Positions 20,400 through 32,378 of a stretch of DNA of 64,000 bases are shown here, one piece after another (positions within the stretch are counted from its first letter, which is position 1; every line of letters starts with the position of its first letter). The DNA comes from Brachycybe producta. Taxonomy: Eukaryota > Arthropoda > Diplopoda > Playtdesmida > Andrognathidae. The notes below the pieces were generated by a model. That model had not been told where the DNA came from and did not search any database. It worked only from the letters and a program-made list of their open reading frames with translations. Position numbers and translations under genes: made by a program. Location of the stretch: NCBI GenBank assembly GCA_036925085.1, contig JAUPFP010000020.1, positions 4,049,495 through 4,113,494 of the forward strand, given 5' to 3'.

Positions 20400-21150
20400 T
20401 GTAGGAGTAGTAGCCGATTTGCAGGAGCAGCAGCCGATTTGCAGGAGCAGCAGCCGATTTGCAGGAGCAGCAAACGATTTGTAGGAACAGCAAAAGATTT
20501 GTAGGGACAGCAGACGATTTGCAGGAACAGCTGATGGTTTGCGAGAGCAGCTGACGATTTGCAGGAGCAGCTGACGAGTTGCAGGAGCAGCTGATGAGTT
20601 GCAGGAGCAGCTGATGAGTTGCAGGAGCAGCTGATGAGTTGCAGGAGCAGCTGATGAGTTGCAGGAGCAGCAGCCAATTTGCAGGAGCAGCAGACGAATT
20701 GCAGGAGCAGCAGCCAATTTGCAGGAGCAGCAGACGATTTACAGGAGCAGCAGCCGATTTGCAGGAGCAGCAGACGATTTAGAGGAGCAGCAAACGATTT
20801 GTAGGGACAGCAGACGATTTGCAGGAACAGCTGGTGGTTTGCGAGAGCAGCTGACGATTTGCAGGAGCAGCTGACGATTTGCAGGAGCAGCTGACGATTT
20901 GCAGGAGCAGCTGACGATTTGCAGGAGCAGCTGACGATTTGCAGGAGCAGCTGACGATTTGCAGGAGCAGCAGACAATTTGCAGGAGCAGCAGACAATTT
21001 GCAGGAGCAGCAAACGATTTGCGGGAGCAGCTGACGATTTGTGGGAGCAGCTGACGATTTGCGGCAGCCGCAAATGATTTGCAAGAGCAGCAAACGATTT
21101 GTAGGAGCAGCAGACGATTGCCAGAAGCAGCACCAGACGATTTTTGATTC
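20400..21150. repeat. 21-bp minisatellite (GATTTGCAGGAGCAGCTGAC-like unit)
   Basis: About 35 tandem copies of a 21-bp unit with GCAGGAGCAGC as the most constant part, and higher-order blocks: a group with CAGCTGACGATTTG and a group with CAGCTGATGAGTTG. A block with TTTAGAGGAGCAGCAAACG or a close variant appears twice, so several units were copied together. Frames are open on both strands because 21 is a multiple of three. They encode only a 7-residue repeat, so I do not call a gene. Confidence 0.9.
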
Positions 21151-21194
21151 ATCTTAGGGCAATTGTTCATATATGGCAGTTGTCTTTTGAGCAT

Positions 21195-21437
21195 ACAGAT
21201 TTAGGACATATTTCTTTGTAGTGCAATTTTTTTCTGGGCTTTTAGTGTAAATGTCTTTTTAGGGCTAGTGTCCCTTTAGTAGTTCTAGGGCAAATGTCTC
21301 TATGCAAATTGTTTTTGGGCGAATGTCTCTTTAGGGCAAGTGTCTTTTTAGGGCAAACAAATATTAGGGCAAATGAATTTAGGGAAATTGGCAATAGAGC
21401 AAATGGATTTAGAGTAAGTGTTGTTAAAGCAAGTGAC
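21195..21437. repeat. Degenerate GGGCAAATGTCTTTTTA-type repeats
   Basis: About 10-12 loose copies of an 18-21-bp unit with GGGCAA(A/G)TG words, heavily mutated, running into the family C copy on the right. Confidence 0.6.
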
Positions 21438-21745
21438 TTATACCTAGTACACACCTGAGAATTTAAATGCATTTAAATAATAAACGTGTTCTACAGAGCC
21501 CTGTGAAGGGCAAACAAACAATATGTCGAATTCAATTTATTCAGTTAATAATCTGAAAATATTGAGTTAATACTTAAATATAATCAGATAAACTATTGAC
21601 AAAATATTGATTTAGTATTTCGATTTAAAATATTAATAATTAAAAATCAATTTTTATTTGGTTCATGTCCTTAACTGGATTCCGTATAATTCACCTAAAC
21701 ACATTTAATTTGAATTCATTTAACTCATGTGTGCACAAGGTATTA
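21438..21745. mobile_element. MITE, family C, copy 4 (inverted)
   Basis: Ends TTATACCTAGTACACACCTG and GTGTGCACAAGGTATTA, close to copy 3 throughout. Confidence 0.85.
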
Positions 21746-22440
21746 GTGGAAATGTCCATGTCCTGATGGACAGTAGTAAAGCATATTTGAGTGCTTATTG
21801 CACTTTAAATTACATTTCAAAAATAATAATTCAATTCAACTGAGTACGCTTGCAATTAGCTCGAATGCCATGTGGCAGAAAGGAGGGGGGGGGGGGGGTG
21901 TTGCTCCTCATCATAATGATTGTGAATTTGTCATTTTGACAAAATAAGACATAAGTGTTAAATTGAAATCGTCCTAACAAAAGACGTCATCCTTAAAAAG
22001 GCCAAAAATTATGCATGAGTTCTAAGCCAATAATTTTTTGAGGAATATGCACGCAACAGAAGACTGTAAGGGAAAACCGAACACACAACCATGTTATGGA
22101 CTATACCTCGTATTACATCATACTGATTTCGTTTTAAATTTATATAGAAATTAAATGGAAGATGTTGCGGGGGGCCTCTTAAAAGGTTATAAACTGAACT
22201 AAAAAGTAACAGTGTATAACAAAATTTGAATTTTTTCCTTTAAAAGAAGTTTGTGAACTTTTAAAGAGAGACAAATACCACACACGGAAATAATGGAAAT
22301 TTTAAACTCTCATTTAAAAATTCGAAAACAAAAAAAAAAACTTTTGAAAAAACCTCTTGTCTACATTTTTAACCTTATTAACAAAATGTCTTAAGATATC
22401 TCTTCTTTTTTTTCTGTTATAATCTAATACTTTTGTATAT

Positions 22441-22636
22441 GTTACTGTCAATCTGCGAAACCAGTCAATCTGCAGATCGCCTAGGCAATCTGCAAAACAA
22501 CCACCCTGCTAGTGAATCTGCAAAAATTCAACATCTAAAATGTAATGAATTTTTAGCAGATTCACTAGCAGGTTGGTTGTTTTGCAGTTTGCCTAGGCAA
22601 TCTGCAGATTGACTGATTCCGCAGATTGACAGTAAC
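22441..22636. mobile_element. Palindromic element with CAATCTGCA motifs
   Basis: Ends GTTACTGTCAATCTGC and GCAGATTGACAGTAAC are perfect inverse copies. The arms run over 80 bp around a short centre near 22535, and CAATCTGCA recurs inside. A foldback MITE seen once here. Confidence 0.75.
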
Positions 22637-23020
22637 ATATGTATATAAGCACAAAAAAAATTGTGGTGCTTTCAAGGAAACACGTTTCAATAAGCAAAGA
22701 ACTAACTACATTTGGCTGATGACAAGAAGAACAAAAAAATGCAACAAGGAATAACAGTTATTATATATTCAACGTGGGTCACTTGTTTAAATGTAATCTA
22801 TGTAGAATAGAGAAAGACAATTTGTCATTGTTTTACTTTTACAGTACACCTTCATTTACAACCCCCCCCCCCCCCCAAAAAAAACCCCTCACCATCCATT
22901 TATCTCCTCAAAACCCTTTTTTTAGTTTTAGGTCATGATTTATTTTTTTCTTTCTTTCTTCAAATTTGGTTGTTTTCTGTGGAAGAGTGTTGTTAATGTT
23001 TTTGTTACAGAAGTGTTTAA

Positions 23021-23810
23021 TAGGAATGTCAATAACCGGTCAGTTAAACCGGTTACTCGTTTTTTGGTGCTTCGGTTAACCGGTTATTTTCGGTTTTTAT
23101 TTTCCGTCAGTTTTAACCGTTATTTTCTTTTTAAAAAATTAATAACCGGGTTGAAAAATTTGAATTTTTTTTAAATATCGTTTTATATCAAAAAAAGTAT
23201 CGACACACAATATATTGTATCGAAGATATTGTTTTAGTAATTCGATAATAATATATCATTAAGAAATACCGATATTTCGATATATTGGTTCTGGATATTT
23301 TTGGTATTTTTAAGTTCTCTTTTTTGTTTCAAGTTTCAACTTATTTGTATTAAACATTATTTCTAATAATAATAATGACTAACTCTTTATTCATTTATTT
23401 CTTTACAGAATTTTTAATGTGTCTGAAATACAATAAATACAAATATAGAACCCTGTTTTTTCAAGCACTTTAACGTCCCAAAAAAACCGGTCCAGTTAAC
23501 CGAATAACCGGTTATTTAGTTCCAGTTAAAACACAGGCAATTAGAAATCGCGACGAACGGAAGTTGGCTCCGCCGTTTTTATGACGACCGGCAAATTCTA
23601 ATTGGTTTGTTGTGGTTCGAAGTTGAAAAGGGCGGAGCATTTGACGTCAGACTACATAACCAACCAATTAGAAGTTGCGTTCGGGATAAAAAGGGCGGAG
23701 CCAACTTCTGCTCCTCCCGATTTGTAATTGCCTGTCAGTTAAACTGACCAGGTTAATAACCGGTTAACCAAAAACCGGTTTTCTTCTTAAAAAAATTTGA
23801 CATCCCTATA
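23021..23810. mobile_element. hAT-like MITE rich in AACCGGTTA, with nested insertion
   Basis: Ends TAGGAATGTCAA and TTTGACATCCCTATA are inverse copies. The 8-bp GTGTTTAA flanks both sides (23013-23020 and 23811-23818), the hAT signature. The arms hold many AACCGGTTA words. A family D MITE sits inside at 23533-23735. Confidence 0.85.
23533..23735. mobile_element. Palindromic MITE, family D, copy 3 (nested)
   Basis: 203 bp, ends ACAGGCAATTAG and CTAATTGCCTGT-like. Flanks CAGTTAAAAC and CAGTTAAAC fit a 9-bp duplication with one extra A on the left. It is inserted into the hAT-like MITE, so it is the younger of the two. Confidence 0.85.
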
Positions 23811-24391
23811 GTGTTTAAAGCTCAATGGTTTTCTTATCTTAAGTAGGCCTATATATTAACCACCACACAAATAGGCCTTATTAGACGTTGCCATTTTAAA
23901 ACACTAAATTGCAATGAACTTATTTTGTAAATGTCTTTTTATACGTGGCCTACTTTCACTTTTTTAATGTTTCATTTATGACACTCAAGTTCTTGTTTTC
24001 TTTCTTCTTTCTAATGGCTGGTGGTAACTAATAATTTAAAAAGTTTTTTAAAAAAAGATTTTATGCAAAATTATATTATACAGGGTGGTTAAGGTTTTTT
24101 TTTTTTACATTCTAGCTGTGAGCTTCAAGCTGTATGTGAAAAATATAGCTGGAAGTAGGTTTTGCCTTAGGTGGTTAGCTCAGAAGAACTTTTTTGCATT
24201 AGCTGTTTTAAGCTGGAAGAAATTGAAGATTTTTCATGTTAATATTATTAAAAATAAACTGTTTTCTTTATGAAGTTTTGAAAATTAAAAAAAAATGCTT
24301 TTCTCATCTAATTAGAAGAAAAGTCAAATATTTGATGATTTTCAAAAATTCATGAAGTGTTTGTTTCTAAATATATCAAATATGAAAATCC

Positions 24392-24790
24392 CTTATACCT
24401 AGTATACACACCTGATAATTTAAATGCATTTAAATAATGTGTTCTACAGAGCCCTGTGAAGGAAAAACAAACAATATGTCGAATTTAATTTATTCAGTTA
24501 ATAATCTGGAAATATTGAGTTAATACTTAAATATAATCAGATAAACTATTGACATTAAAATACTGATTTAGTATTTCAATTTAAAATATTAATAATAAAG
24601 TCAATTTTTATTTGGTTCATGTCCTTAACTGGATTCCGTATAAATTCACCTAAACATATTTAACACCTACATGTAAATAAGATAAATGCATTTAAACATT
24701 CAACATGGTCTACAAACAATATGTCGAATTCAATTTATTAATTTAATATCTCTATAAACTGAGTTAATATTTAAATACTGTAAATGAAAT
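24392..24790. mobile_element. MITE, family C, copy 5, truncated and followed by a diverged fragment
   Basis: Left end TTATACCTAGTATACACACC and the core are present, but the right end is lost near 24660. A second, more diverged family C fragment (ATGCATTTAAACATT, ATGTCGAATTCAATTTATT) follows and carries a 60-bp hairpin insertion at 24835. Confidence 0.7.
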
Positions 24791-24834
24791 TTGCATTCAA
24801 CATAATAGATTAATGTAAAAAAAATATTGATTTA

Positions 24835-24894
24835 AGCTGGGTTTACATGAGTCAAGTGAGTTCATCAATTCACTTGACTCGTGTAAACCCAGCT
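24835..24894. mobile_element. 60-bp PIF/Harbinger-like hairpin MITE
   Basis: Almost perfect palindrome: AGCTGGGTTTACATGAGTC at the left end is mirrored at the right end, with 25-bp arms and a loop of about 10 bp. It is flanked by TTA at 24832-24834 and 24895-24897. Removing it restores the family C phrase GATTTAGTATTTCA, which confirms the insertion. The end sequence resembles the 335-bp element at 45465-45799. Confidence 0.8.
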
Positions 24895-25336
24895 TTAGTA
24901 TTTCAGTTTGTTCAGATATTGAGTAATTATGCCAGTTTTATGTTGTTAGTGTCCTTAAGGATACAACAAAAGTCTTGTACTTTCTATTCTTGTGCACTTA
25001 AGTTGATTATGTTTTTGCCAAATTTAACTGTCATTAATTTAATCACGTTTGCACTGTAAAAAGTTGCTGCTAGATGGCTCTTCTGTTAAAGAGACCACTA
25101 CCCTCTAGCAATTTCTACTTAAAATTATGAAGATACTTACCTTTTGATTGTAAAAATGATGTTTATTTTTTTAAAAGTACCTTCTTAATTTACAAAAAAA
25201 CTTCAAAATGAATCGGTATTTGGTAGAAACTTGCAATTTCAGATAGATGCGCCACCGAACGACATTAATCGGAACTAAAGCAATAAAAAGTATACTCCTC
25301 TACTCGAAAAATATCGATATTTAAGCCTTTTGCCTG

Positions 25337-25527
25337 TGTTGTCACCAGCTCACATTACTTTTAATTCACTATTCAAATACATGTATTTCCTATTCATTTA
25401 AAAATACTCTGGATTTAATATTGGAATTATCTCTCCCACCTGCCCACGTGGCTCTCGGCTCTCGTTGAATATGAATAGGGAATACATGTATTTAATTAAG
25501 GAATTATGGAAATGTGAGGTGACAACA
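25337..25527. mobile_element. Inverted-repeat MITE (TGTTGTCACC ends)
   Basis: TGTTGTCACCAGCTCACAT on the left and ATGTGAGGTGACAACA on the right. ATACATGTATTTCCTATTCAT is mirrored internally. TTTGCC occurs on both sides, so a target duplication is possible but not exact. Confidence 0.6.
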
Positions 25528-26518
25528 TTTGCCACTAAATTGAGGGGAAGACTTTTTTTTAGAAATTTAAAATGGCGTTGTTTGGTGATTTAATAAAAGT
25601 CACTTCATTTTTTTTTAGTTTTTTATAATTTTAATGTCGTATTTTTAATTTTAAAAATTATTTTAGCAATCGTATTGGTCTATTTAAAAATCTTTTTATT
25701 CATTTTCGTTTTGTGCAGGATGCACGACGGATGTACACAAATTGAATTATTTGAAGCGACATGATGATGCTGAACATACGGAAAATTTTTAATATTTTTA
25801 AAATTTTAAAAATTAAAAATATCTGACAAATAATATCGTGGTGAAAGTAGATTTATTTTATTTTAAGTTTCAAGCAAACTTTGAAATTTCTCACCATCGC
25901 GGCGGCATTTGAAAACGTTTCCACCCACTTCAAACAGAAACCAAGATAAAAATCCCTTATTATCCACTCGAAAAAAAAAAAGTTGTCTAAATTATGCATT
26001 ATATCAAAAAATGCTTGTTTGTTTTTTGTTCAGTTTTGCATAGTCACGATATTAATTTTTTTTTCTATAAAAATTCACGTTTTAATTATGAGACGACGCC
26101 TGACTGGCCAACAAAGAGTTGCTTTTTATGTTTCTTTTTGAAGCAGAACCATTTTATATTATTCTCTTTTTTTTGTACAAAAAATTTCGTGTTGTGTTAA
26201 ATTTATCAGAAAATTGTCAGTTTCTCATCTTTTTTTATTTATATATATAAAAAAAAATTTGGTGTTTATAACAAAAAAAGTGTTTGAGAATAAAAATTAC
26301 AAAGTCGATTTATGGAACACATTTTTCATGGTTTTTTGAACAAATTTGTTCAGATTTTTTTTTTCTGTTCATATATATTTTATTTGAATTTTTAAATTTA
26401 AAATTTAAATTACAGGATGTTCATAAAGTATCATTAATACTTTAAAATTTAAAAATATACAAAAAATATACACAAACTCTAGTTATAACATTATATTATA
26501 TATATAATATCCCATGTC
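25528..26518. other. AT-rich intergenic DNA, no gene seen
   Basis: Homopolymer-rich sequence with no coding frame I can support and no clear element ends. Confidence 0.5.
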
Positions 26519-26750
26519 TGTGTGTGTGTGTGTGTGTGTGGAGTAACAAAAACCATTGAAGCACATCGGAATTTATATAAATTTGAATAAATGAACTGTT
26601 TTTTTTTCTCAAGGTCAACTATATGTTGAACTCTTCCTTTGGAAAGTGTAGAAGGGGGGAGAGAGAGAGAAAAGTAGGAGGGGGTGAGGGGAAAAGTTTG
26701 GAAAGTGTAGAAGGGGGGGAGAGAGAGAGAAAAGTGGGAGGGGGTGACTG
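26519..26750. repeat. (TG)n microsatellite and duplicated GA-rich unit
   Basis: A TG run at 26519-26540. Then two copies, about 58 bp apart, of a block starting GGAAAGTGTAGAAGGGGG and containing GAGAGAGAGAGAAAAGTGGG, at about 26641-26750. Confidence 0.8.
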
Positions 26751-27101
26751 AAATTGAAATGAAAGGAGTAAAAAAAGGAAAAAACGACGCGCATGCGCAC
26801 AATTGCCTGTGAATTTTGCTCCCGTCATTTATGACAGGTTACCCCACTAGTATGTATATACTAATTGTAATAACAATTGTTTTCGGGGGGGGGGGGGAAT
26901 GCCCCCCTTGCACCCCCCAAATGACGTCCCTGCCTTTTCTGTGCATCAGCACCATCTACTGATTGCAAATGGAAACAAACGTCCTTCTATCGTATTTATC
27001 ATGTCGTTATTTTGGCTCCAAGGATGGAGTGTGGATGTGGCGTGTTTTGATCAGAGCTTGTTCATTCTGGCGAGTAAAGGGTTCTTGCTAGGGCTGTGGA
27101 G

Positions 27102-27305
27102 ACAGGCAATTAGAAATCGGGACAAACAGAAGTTGGCTCCGCCCTTTTTATGATGACTGGCAACTTCTGATTGGTTTTTGTGTGGTTCGACGTTGCAAAG
27201 GGCGGAGCATGTGACGTTAGACTACATAACCAGCCAATTAGAAGTTGTGTTCGTCATAAAAAGGGCGGAGCCAACTTCTGTTCGTCTCGATTTCTAATTG
27301 CCTGT
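27102..27305. mobile_element. Palindromic MITE, family D, copy 4 (nested)
   Basis: 204 bp, flanked by an exact 9-bp duplication GCTGTGGAG at 27093-27101 and 27306-27314. That 9-mer is itself part of the hAT terminal repeat, so removing the insertion restores the hAT end. Confidence 0.93.
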
Positions 27306-27487
27306 GCTGTGGAGTCGGAGTCGGTGCAGTTGTTCATTTTTGGTAAGCGTCAGAGTTGGAGTCGGTATAAAGTAAACGACTCCGACACCAAAAGAAAAAT
27401 GATTGACTGAACATCAAAATTGAGTCTTAAAGATGCAGCAATATTGACGTATACCCTGAAATGACGTAAAATGCCGCTCTGACCGCT

Positions 27488-27868
27488 AAGGATTGGTTTA
27501 TACTCCCTTGCTAAGCAGCAAAGAAGTCTGCAAAGCTTCAAAAATGACGTCAGAGCTTCAGGTTTTTGCCTTCGCCAGAGCATGAAGCTAGCTTTGAAAT
27601 TGTTCAACTTTTCAAAGCTTAGCAACTCAAAGCACCAATCATGAAACGGATACACAAATAGGGGGAACAAGCCACACCTTTTTGCTTCCAGAAGGGGAAG
27701 GGTCCCATTATTTTGTATATCTGTTTTATAGGGTATAAAGGTTAGAACTTAGAAAATATCGTGAAGTTTGCAAGACCACATGTTTGTATGAACAAGCTAA
27801 GCTTTGGGGAGCTAATTTCTTTTTAGCTTCAAAGCTTGCATATTTTAGCAAAGTTTGGAGTATAAGGC
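27488..27868. mobile_element. MITE, family H, copy 1 (nested)
   Basis: Ends GGATTGGTTTATACTCC and GGAGTATAAGGC, with TAA/TTA beside them. Internal words GCTTAGCAAC, ATGATTGGTG and CTTCCAGAAGG-like are shared with the copy at 33176-33560 in inverse orientation. Confidence 0.7.
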
Positions 27869-28629
27869 TTACCACCGACTCGTTTATCTGTGGAAAGATT
27901 ATTTTTTTGCTCTCCGAATTTTAAAATCTGATTTGAGAACATCGTTGAAAACGGACATAATTGAAGCCAAGCTATTTTTAAGAACCAATTCAATTTAAAT
28001 TAAATTCGATTTCAACGTACACATTATTTTTGAATAAATACATATGTTGATTTAGTTTTTCGGACTCAGTCGTCAATTATGAAATGACTCCACAGCCCTA
28101 GTTCTTGTCCATACAGTTTCTACATTTTTTTCCCCTGTTTTTATTGTTGGAGACTTTTATTTAGGTTCATGTGCCACAGGCGTGCAAAAAACGCCAAATT
28201 AATTTTATTTTATAAATCTTTATTTTATTTTAATTTAAATATTTTAAATTATTTTAAATATTTAATTTTTGGCGACTTCCTATGGCCTCTATAGTGAACG
28301 TCTCATTGGCAGTTTCCATTCGCCATCAATAGATGGCGCTGATGCACATGGAGGCCGGGGGGTGGGGGTAAACAACGGGTGTTGTGCTGAGCACAAACGC
28401 CTGTGTTCACAAACAAGCTACTTATAATGGCCGAGATGGGCTGCAAAAAGTTGTCGGAGACTGCCAACAGTTAAGAACTGGTTCTAATGCAGTCGACTGC
28501 ACAGCAAAAAGTGGTTGGTTTTGGCCACACTTCTTGGCAGTCCACCTCAACCATTAATAGTTGCTCGTCTGTGACCACCCTAAATTTTGCACCCCCACAT
28601 GTTGTGTGCGGCATTGTACAATATTTACT

Positions 28630-28797
28630 ACGGGCAATTAGAAAACGGTATGAACAGAAGTTGGCTCCGCCCTTTTTATAAGAAACGCAACTTCTAATTG
28701 GTTGGTTATGTAGTCTGACGTCACATTCCCAGGCCTTTTCCGCTGTTCGTCATAAAAAGGAGCCAACTTCTGTTCATCCCGTTTTCTAATTGCCTGT
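28630..28797. mobile_element. Palindromic MITE, family D, copy 5 (internally deleted)
   Basis: 168 bp with both ends (ACGGGCAATTAG, CTAATTGCCTGT) but a shortened centre. Flanks ATATTTACT and CATTTACT are similar, fitting a decayed duplication. Confidence 0.8.
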
Positions 28798-29326
28798 CAT
28801 TTACTGGAATAATGTGAATCCAATTTAAAGCTAGGGCCACACTACTCAACAAATTGTTGGACAGTATAGTACAACCTTACACAACATGACCCCGGATTTA
28901 GATTTTAAATTTGTATCATATGTGTCACTACACTTTTTATTATTTATACTTTTGTGTCACACCTTTTTTTTTAATAAAGTGGGGTTGGTAAGGAGATTTG
29001 AGAGGAGGGAAGTTTGTTCAATCGTCCGCTAAACAGTTGACCAACAACAACATTGTTTCTTCTTATTCTTTTTTTTTTACATACATAATCGGTCAGACTT
29101 ATAACAATAATTAATATACATATACTTGTATGACAGTCACATTGAATTGTTATGTTCACAAAACAATGAACTTCCTTTTTCTTGTTTTGTGTGACGTTTA
29201 TTTCTTTTTTTCCATGAGGTCAATCACTCTTGAAATTAAAATTTATGCATTTGTTGTTATTAAAAACAAAGATATCAGGGTGCAATATGACAAAATAATT
29301 GTGATAATGACACCTTTTGTCAATAT

Positions 29327-29840
29327 TAGGGTTTCCATTACCGGTTTTATCGTTACCGGTTAATCGGTATTACCTGTGTATTTTGTTACATCGGTATTAC
29401 CGGTAAATTGACCTTTCAGTGCCGGTTTTTCGGATAATTTGGATAAAAGAATTGACCAATATTTAAGAACCACTGAGTTTGAAATTAAAGTTTCACATAA
29501 TTATGCGCAGAAACCAAGAATTTTCTCAAATACTGATGTAGTAGGGGTTCCATTACCAATCACCTTACAGCATTACCGGTTTATCGGTAATGCAGCATTT
29601 CCGAAACCGGTAATACCGGTAAATTTCGGTAATAAAAATTTAATTAGCGCTGTAAAAAAAAAACTCAAAAATTGAATTTTTTTATTTTTGAATTTATGTT
29701 TAATTTAATTTAACATTTTTTTTTTTCAATTTTTAAAGGGTTTTTACAGCGCGCTTAATACAGTTTTTGCTTTATTACCGAAATTTACCGGTATTACCGG
29801 TTTCAGTAATGCTATAAAGTGACCGGTAATGAAAACCCTA
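29327..29840. mobile_element. hAT-like MITE rich in TTACCGG
   Basis: Ends TAGGGTTTCCATTACCGG and CCGGTAATGAAAACCCTA, with an exact 8-bp duplication GTCAATAT at 29319-29326 and 29841-29848. The arms contain many TTACCGGT words. It is the same style as 23021-23810 but a different family. Confidence 0.9.
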
Positions 29841-30148
29841 GTCAATATATTATTAATTTATTATACACTAGTTGAGTTTTTTTTAATTACGTTTACCATT
29901 ATGAGTTTTTCTAAATAATTTTAAAAGAAATTTAAACTTTATTAGAGACTAGAATAAAGTTTGTTAAAAGTAAAAAAGTTTTTTGAAAATAATTTTTTTT
30001 TATACAATTGAAAAATGATCCAAATTTTGCAGTTGTTTTATTTTGCAGCGACTTTTAGTTTAAAATTATGGTAAAAAATATTAAAATTTTCAATTTTATA
30101 TTATGGAAATTGCCCAAGTAACAAGCAAAACAAAAAAACTATAGGGAT

Positions 30149-30545
30149 GGGCCATTCGAATCCTCGAATCCGTCGAATCTTGAAAATTATTCGAGATTCG
30201 AAAATTCGAATCTTTGCACTTTTTTTCGTCTTTCGAATGTTTCAAATCCTAACCTTAAAAAACTGTTAAAAACTTTGGTAAAATTAGTTTTTAACTCCAT
30301 TGACGTCCAATAGAAGCGTTCACTAACAAAAACCGGCGATGGTTGCAATTTCGGTGGTTGGACCCGGATTACCATTATTTCACCTTGTGGCGACTCTTGA
30401 GTGTCCACACTTGTTTTTTTATTATTAATAATTTAATATTTAATATAATTTCATTTATTTGTATTTTCTTAATGAATAATATATAGGATTCTTATATGAA
30501 GGATTCGAGGGATTCGAGAACCTTTTAGGATTCGGTTTCGGATTT
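30149..30545. repeat. GATTCGA-rich repeat fragment
   Basis: Begins TAGGGATGGGCCATTCG and holds many GATTCGAG/CGAATC words in inverse orientation on the two sides. The left end resembles a hAT-type terminus, but I could not find the matching right end, so it may be truncated. Confidence 0.45.
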
Positions 30546-30785
30546 TCGTAAATAATTCTATTCTATTCTATTTATTTGGCAGACATCTGAAAAGAATGAA
30601 CAGAAAATGACTGAAAAGAAAGCAAAATGAAAGAATAGTATTACTTAAATCACAGATAAAATTATATTTTCAGTTTCATTTTCTGTCAGTATTTTCTGCA
30701 CTGTTGGTACTTGAGCCCAAAGGAAGAATCGCACATACTGAAAAACCAGCCGAAACTAGAAACAGAAATAAAAAAAATCAGAATA

Positions 30786-30991
30786 CAGTAGAATGTCGAT
30801 TATCGGAACTAATGTCGGACATGCATAGTTCCGATAATCGAAAGTTCATATAATCGAACTCCCATTAAAAAAAAATTGGAGAAAAGTAAAGAAAAAACCA
30901 AGTGCAAAATTTTTTTTTTATTTCCATTAAATAGTATTTCCATAAGAATAAGTAAAAAAAAATTGGTTCCGATAATCGACGCTCTACTTCT
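30786..30991. mobile_element. Tigger/pogo-like MITE
   Basis: TACAGTAGAATGTCGATTAT on the left and ATAATCGACGCTCTACTTCTA on the right are imperfect inverse copies. CAGTAGAATNTCGATTATC-type ends are known from pogo/Tigger MITEs, which duplicate TA. Confidence 0.65.
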
Positions 30992-31085
30992 ATAGTCATT
31001 TGCACTGAAAGATTTAAAACGCTTCTGTTAAATTCCTTCCAAAGTGAAATTCTGTGAGATTTAATTATGGATGTGTGTGATTCTT

Positions 31086-31452
31086 CCCTAAAGCCTGGAA
31101 CACACGCGCGGAATTCAAGCCAAGGAAAAAGAAAAGAAAAGGAAAAAAAAGTCATTTTTTCCTTTCCTGTATCTATCTCTGTTGTTCACACATAAAAACA
31201 GAAAAGTAATGAGGAAAATGTTGTGCGCACCCTCTATTGAGCAAGAAAAGAAACATATTTATTGCCAAAATTGATTCCAATTTGTTTTTTTTCCTGATTG
31301 GTGGGAATTTGAACGGGGGAATATTTTGAGAACGGAAAACTTCAACTCATTTTTAATGAATATTCCATTCACTTTTTATGGAAAATTTTCTCATTTAAGT
31401 ATTCTGTTGTAATTTTCTGAGCAGAATTCCGCGTGTGTGTTCAGACTTTAGA
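31086..31452. mobile_element. Inverted-repeat MITE (GGAACACACGCG ends)
   Basis: TAAAGCCTGGAACACACGCG on the left, with an internal GGAATTC, is mirrored by GAATTCCGCGTGTGTGTTC and then AGACTTTA on the right. No ORF inside. Confidence 0.7.
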
Positions 31453-31468
31453 GTAGAACACATTTATC

Positions 31469-32378
31469 CTTAAGAGCCTAGATCCACGTCCATCTTGTTG
31501 TTTTAAGCAGACGACAACGAGGCAATTGAGTGTTCTTATGTGGTGTTACTAAAACTGAAAGAAATCGCCTCACAATCGCTCAATTCAAATACAGTAAAGC
31601 GCAAAATGCAATAAAAAGTATTGTTCTTGACATGCTTGATTTATATAATTTTTGAAAAGGTCCTTCTATTTTTAAACAAGGTTCAAAGTCGTTCGTTTTT
31701 TCAACCCCATGTTAAATCCCATTGGCCCCAAAACCGTCCCACAAACATTTGAAAAACTTTCGTTAAAACTGATTTAGAACAATAACAAAATAATTAGCAA
31801 ATACATTCATGTATTGGCTTCACGATGTTTCCTTTTTATAAATTTTGAAAAGGTCCTTCTATTTTTTAATTACGTTTAAAATTGTACGTTTTTAAACTCC
31901 ATGTTAAGTCCCATAGGACTTAAACACCGTCCAACAAAAGTTAAGAGAACTCTCATTAAAAATGATTTAGAGCAATCAGAAAAATTAGCACGTACTTACA
32001 TGTGTTTATTGCCTTCAGGATTATTCCTTTTTCTAAATTTTAAAAGGGCTTTCTATTTTTAAATAACATTTAAAATCTTACGTTTTTTTAATTCCATGTT
32101 AAGTCCCATAGGAGCAAAAAACCGTCACCCAAACATTTGAAGAACTCTCGTTAAAAACGACTTAGAACAATAACAAAATAATTATTACGTGCATTAATCT
32201 ACTGGCTTCACAGTGTTTTCCTTGTATAAGGTTAGCACGCGAAATTATTTTTCAATTAATTATGATGTGACTTCGAACCGGGAGAAAAAACGTTAAAAAA
32301 CCATTTTTCAATCAACAACGATCGCAGCGCCTACATTCGGAGAAATTTTGAACTAAACGATGTATCTAGCCTCTTAAG
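31469..32378. mobile_element. Inverted-repeat element, family E, copy 2 (expanded)
   Basis: Ends CTTAAGAGCCTAGATCC and ATCTAGCCTCTTAAG, opposite in orientation to copy 1. The internal block with CTCCATGTTAAGTCCCATAGG, ACCGTCC and TTTAGAACAATAACAAAATAATT-type words occurs three times in tandem (near 31650-31790, 31850-31990, 32040-32180). That explains the greater length. Confidence 0.75.

Larger units (their letters stand above)
27089..28100. mobile_element. hAT-like MITE with two nested elements
   Basis: Ends TAGGGCTGTGGAG and GACTCCACAGCCCTA are inverse copies. The flanks are GTTCTTGC (27081-27088) and GTTCTTGT (28101-28108), an 8-bp duplication with one change. CGGAGTCGG words lie near the ends. 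A family D MITE (27102-27305) splits the left end after TAGGGCTGTGGAG, and a second element (27488-27868) sits in the body. Confidence 0.85.

Noticed and set aside
20264-21133. 289-codon minus-strand frame, Cys/Ser/Leu-rich
   Set aside because: It is entirely the translation of the 21-bp minisatellite plus its edge. Other frames and the opposite strand are open for the same reason.
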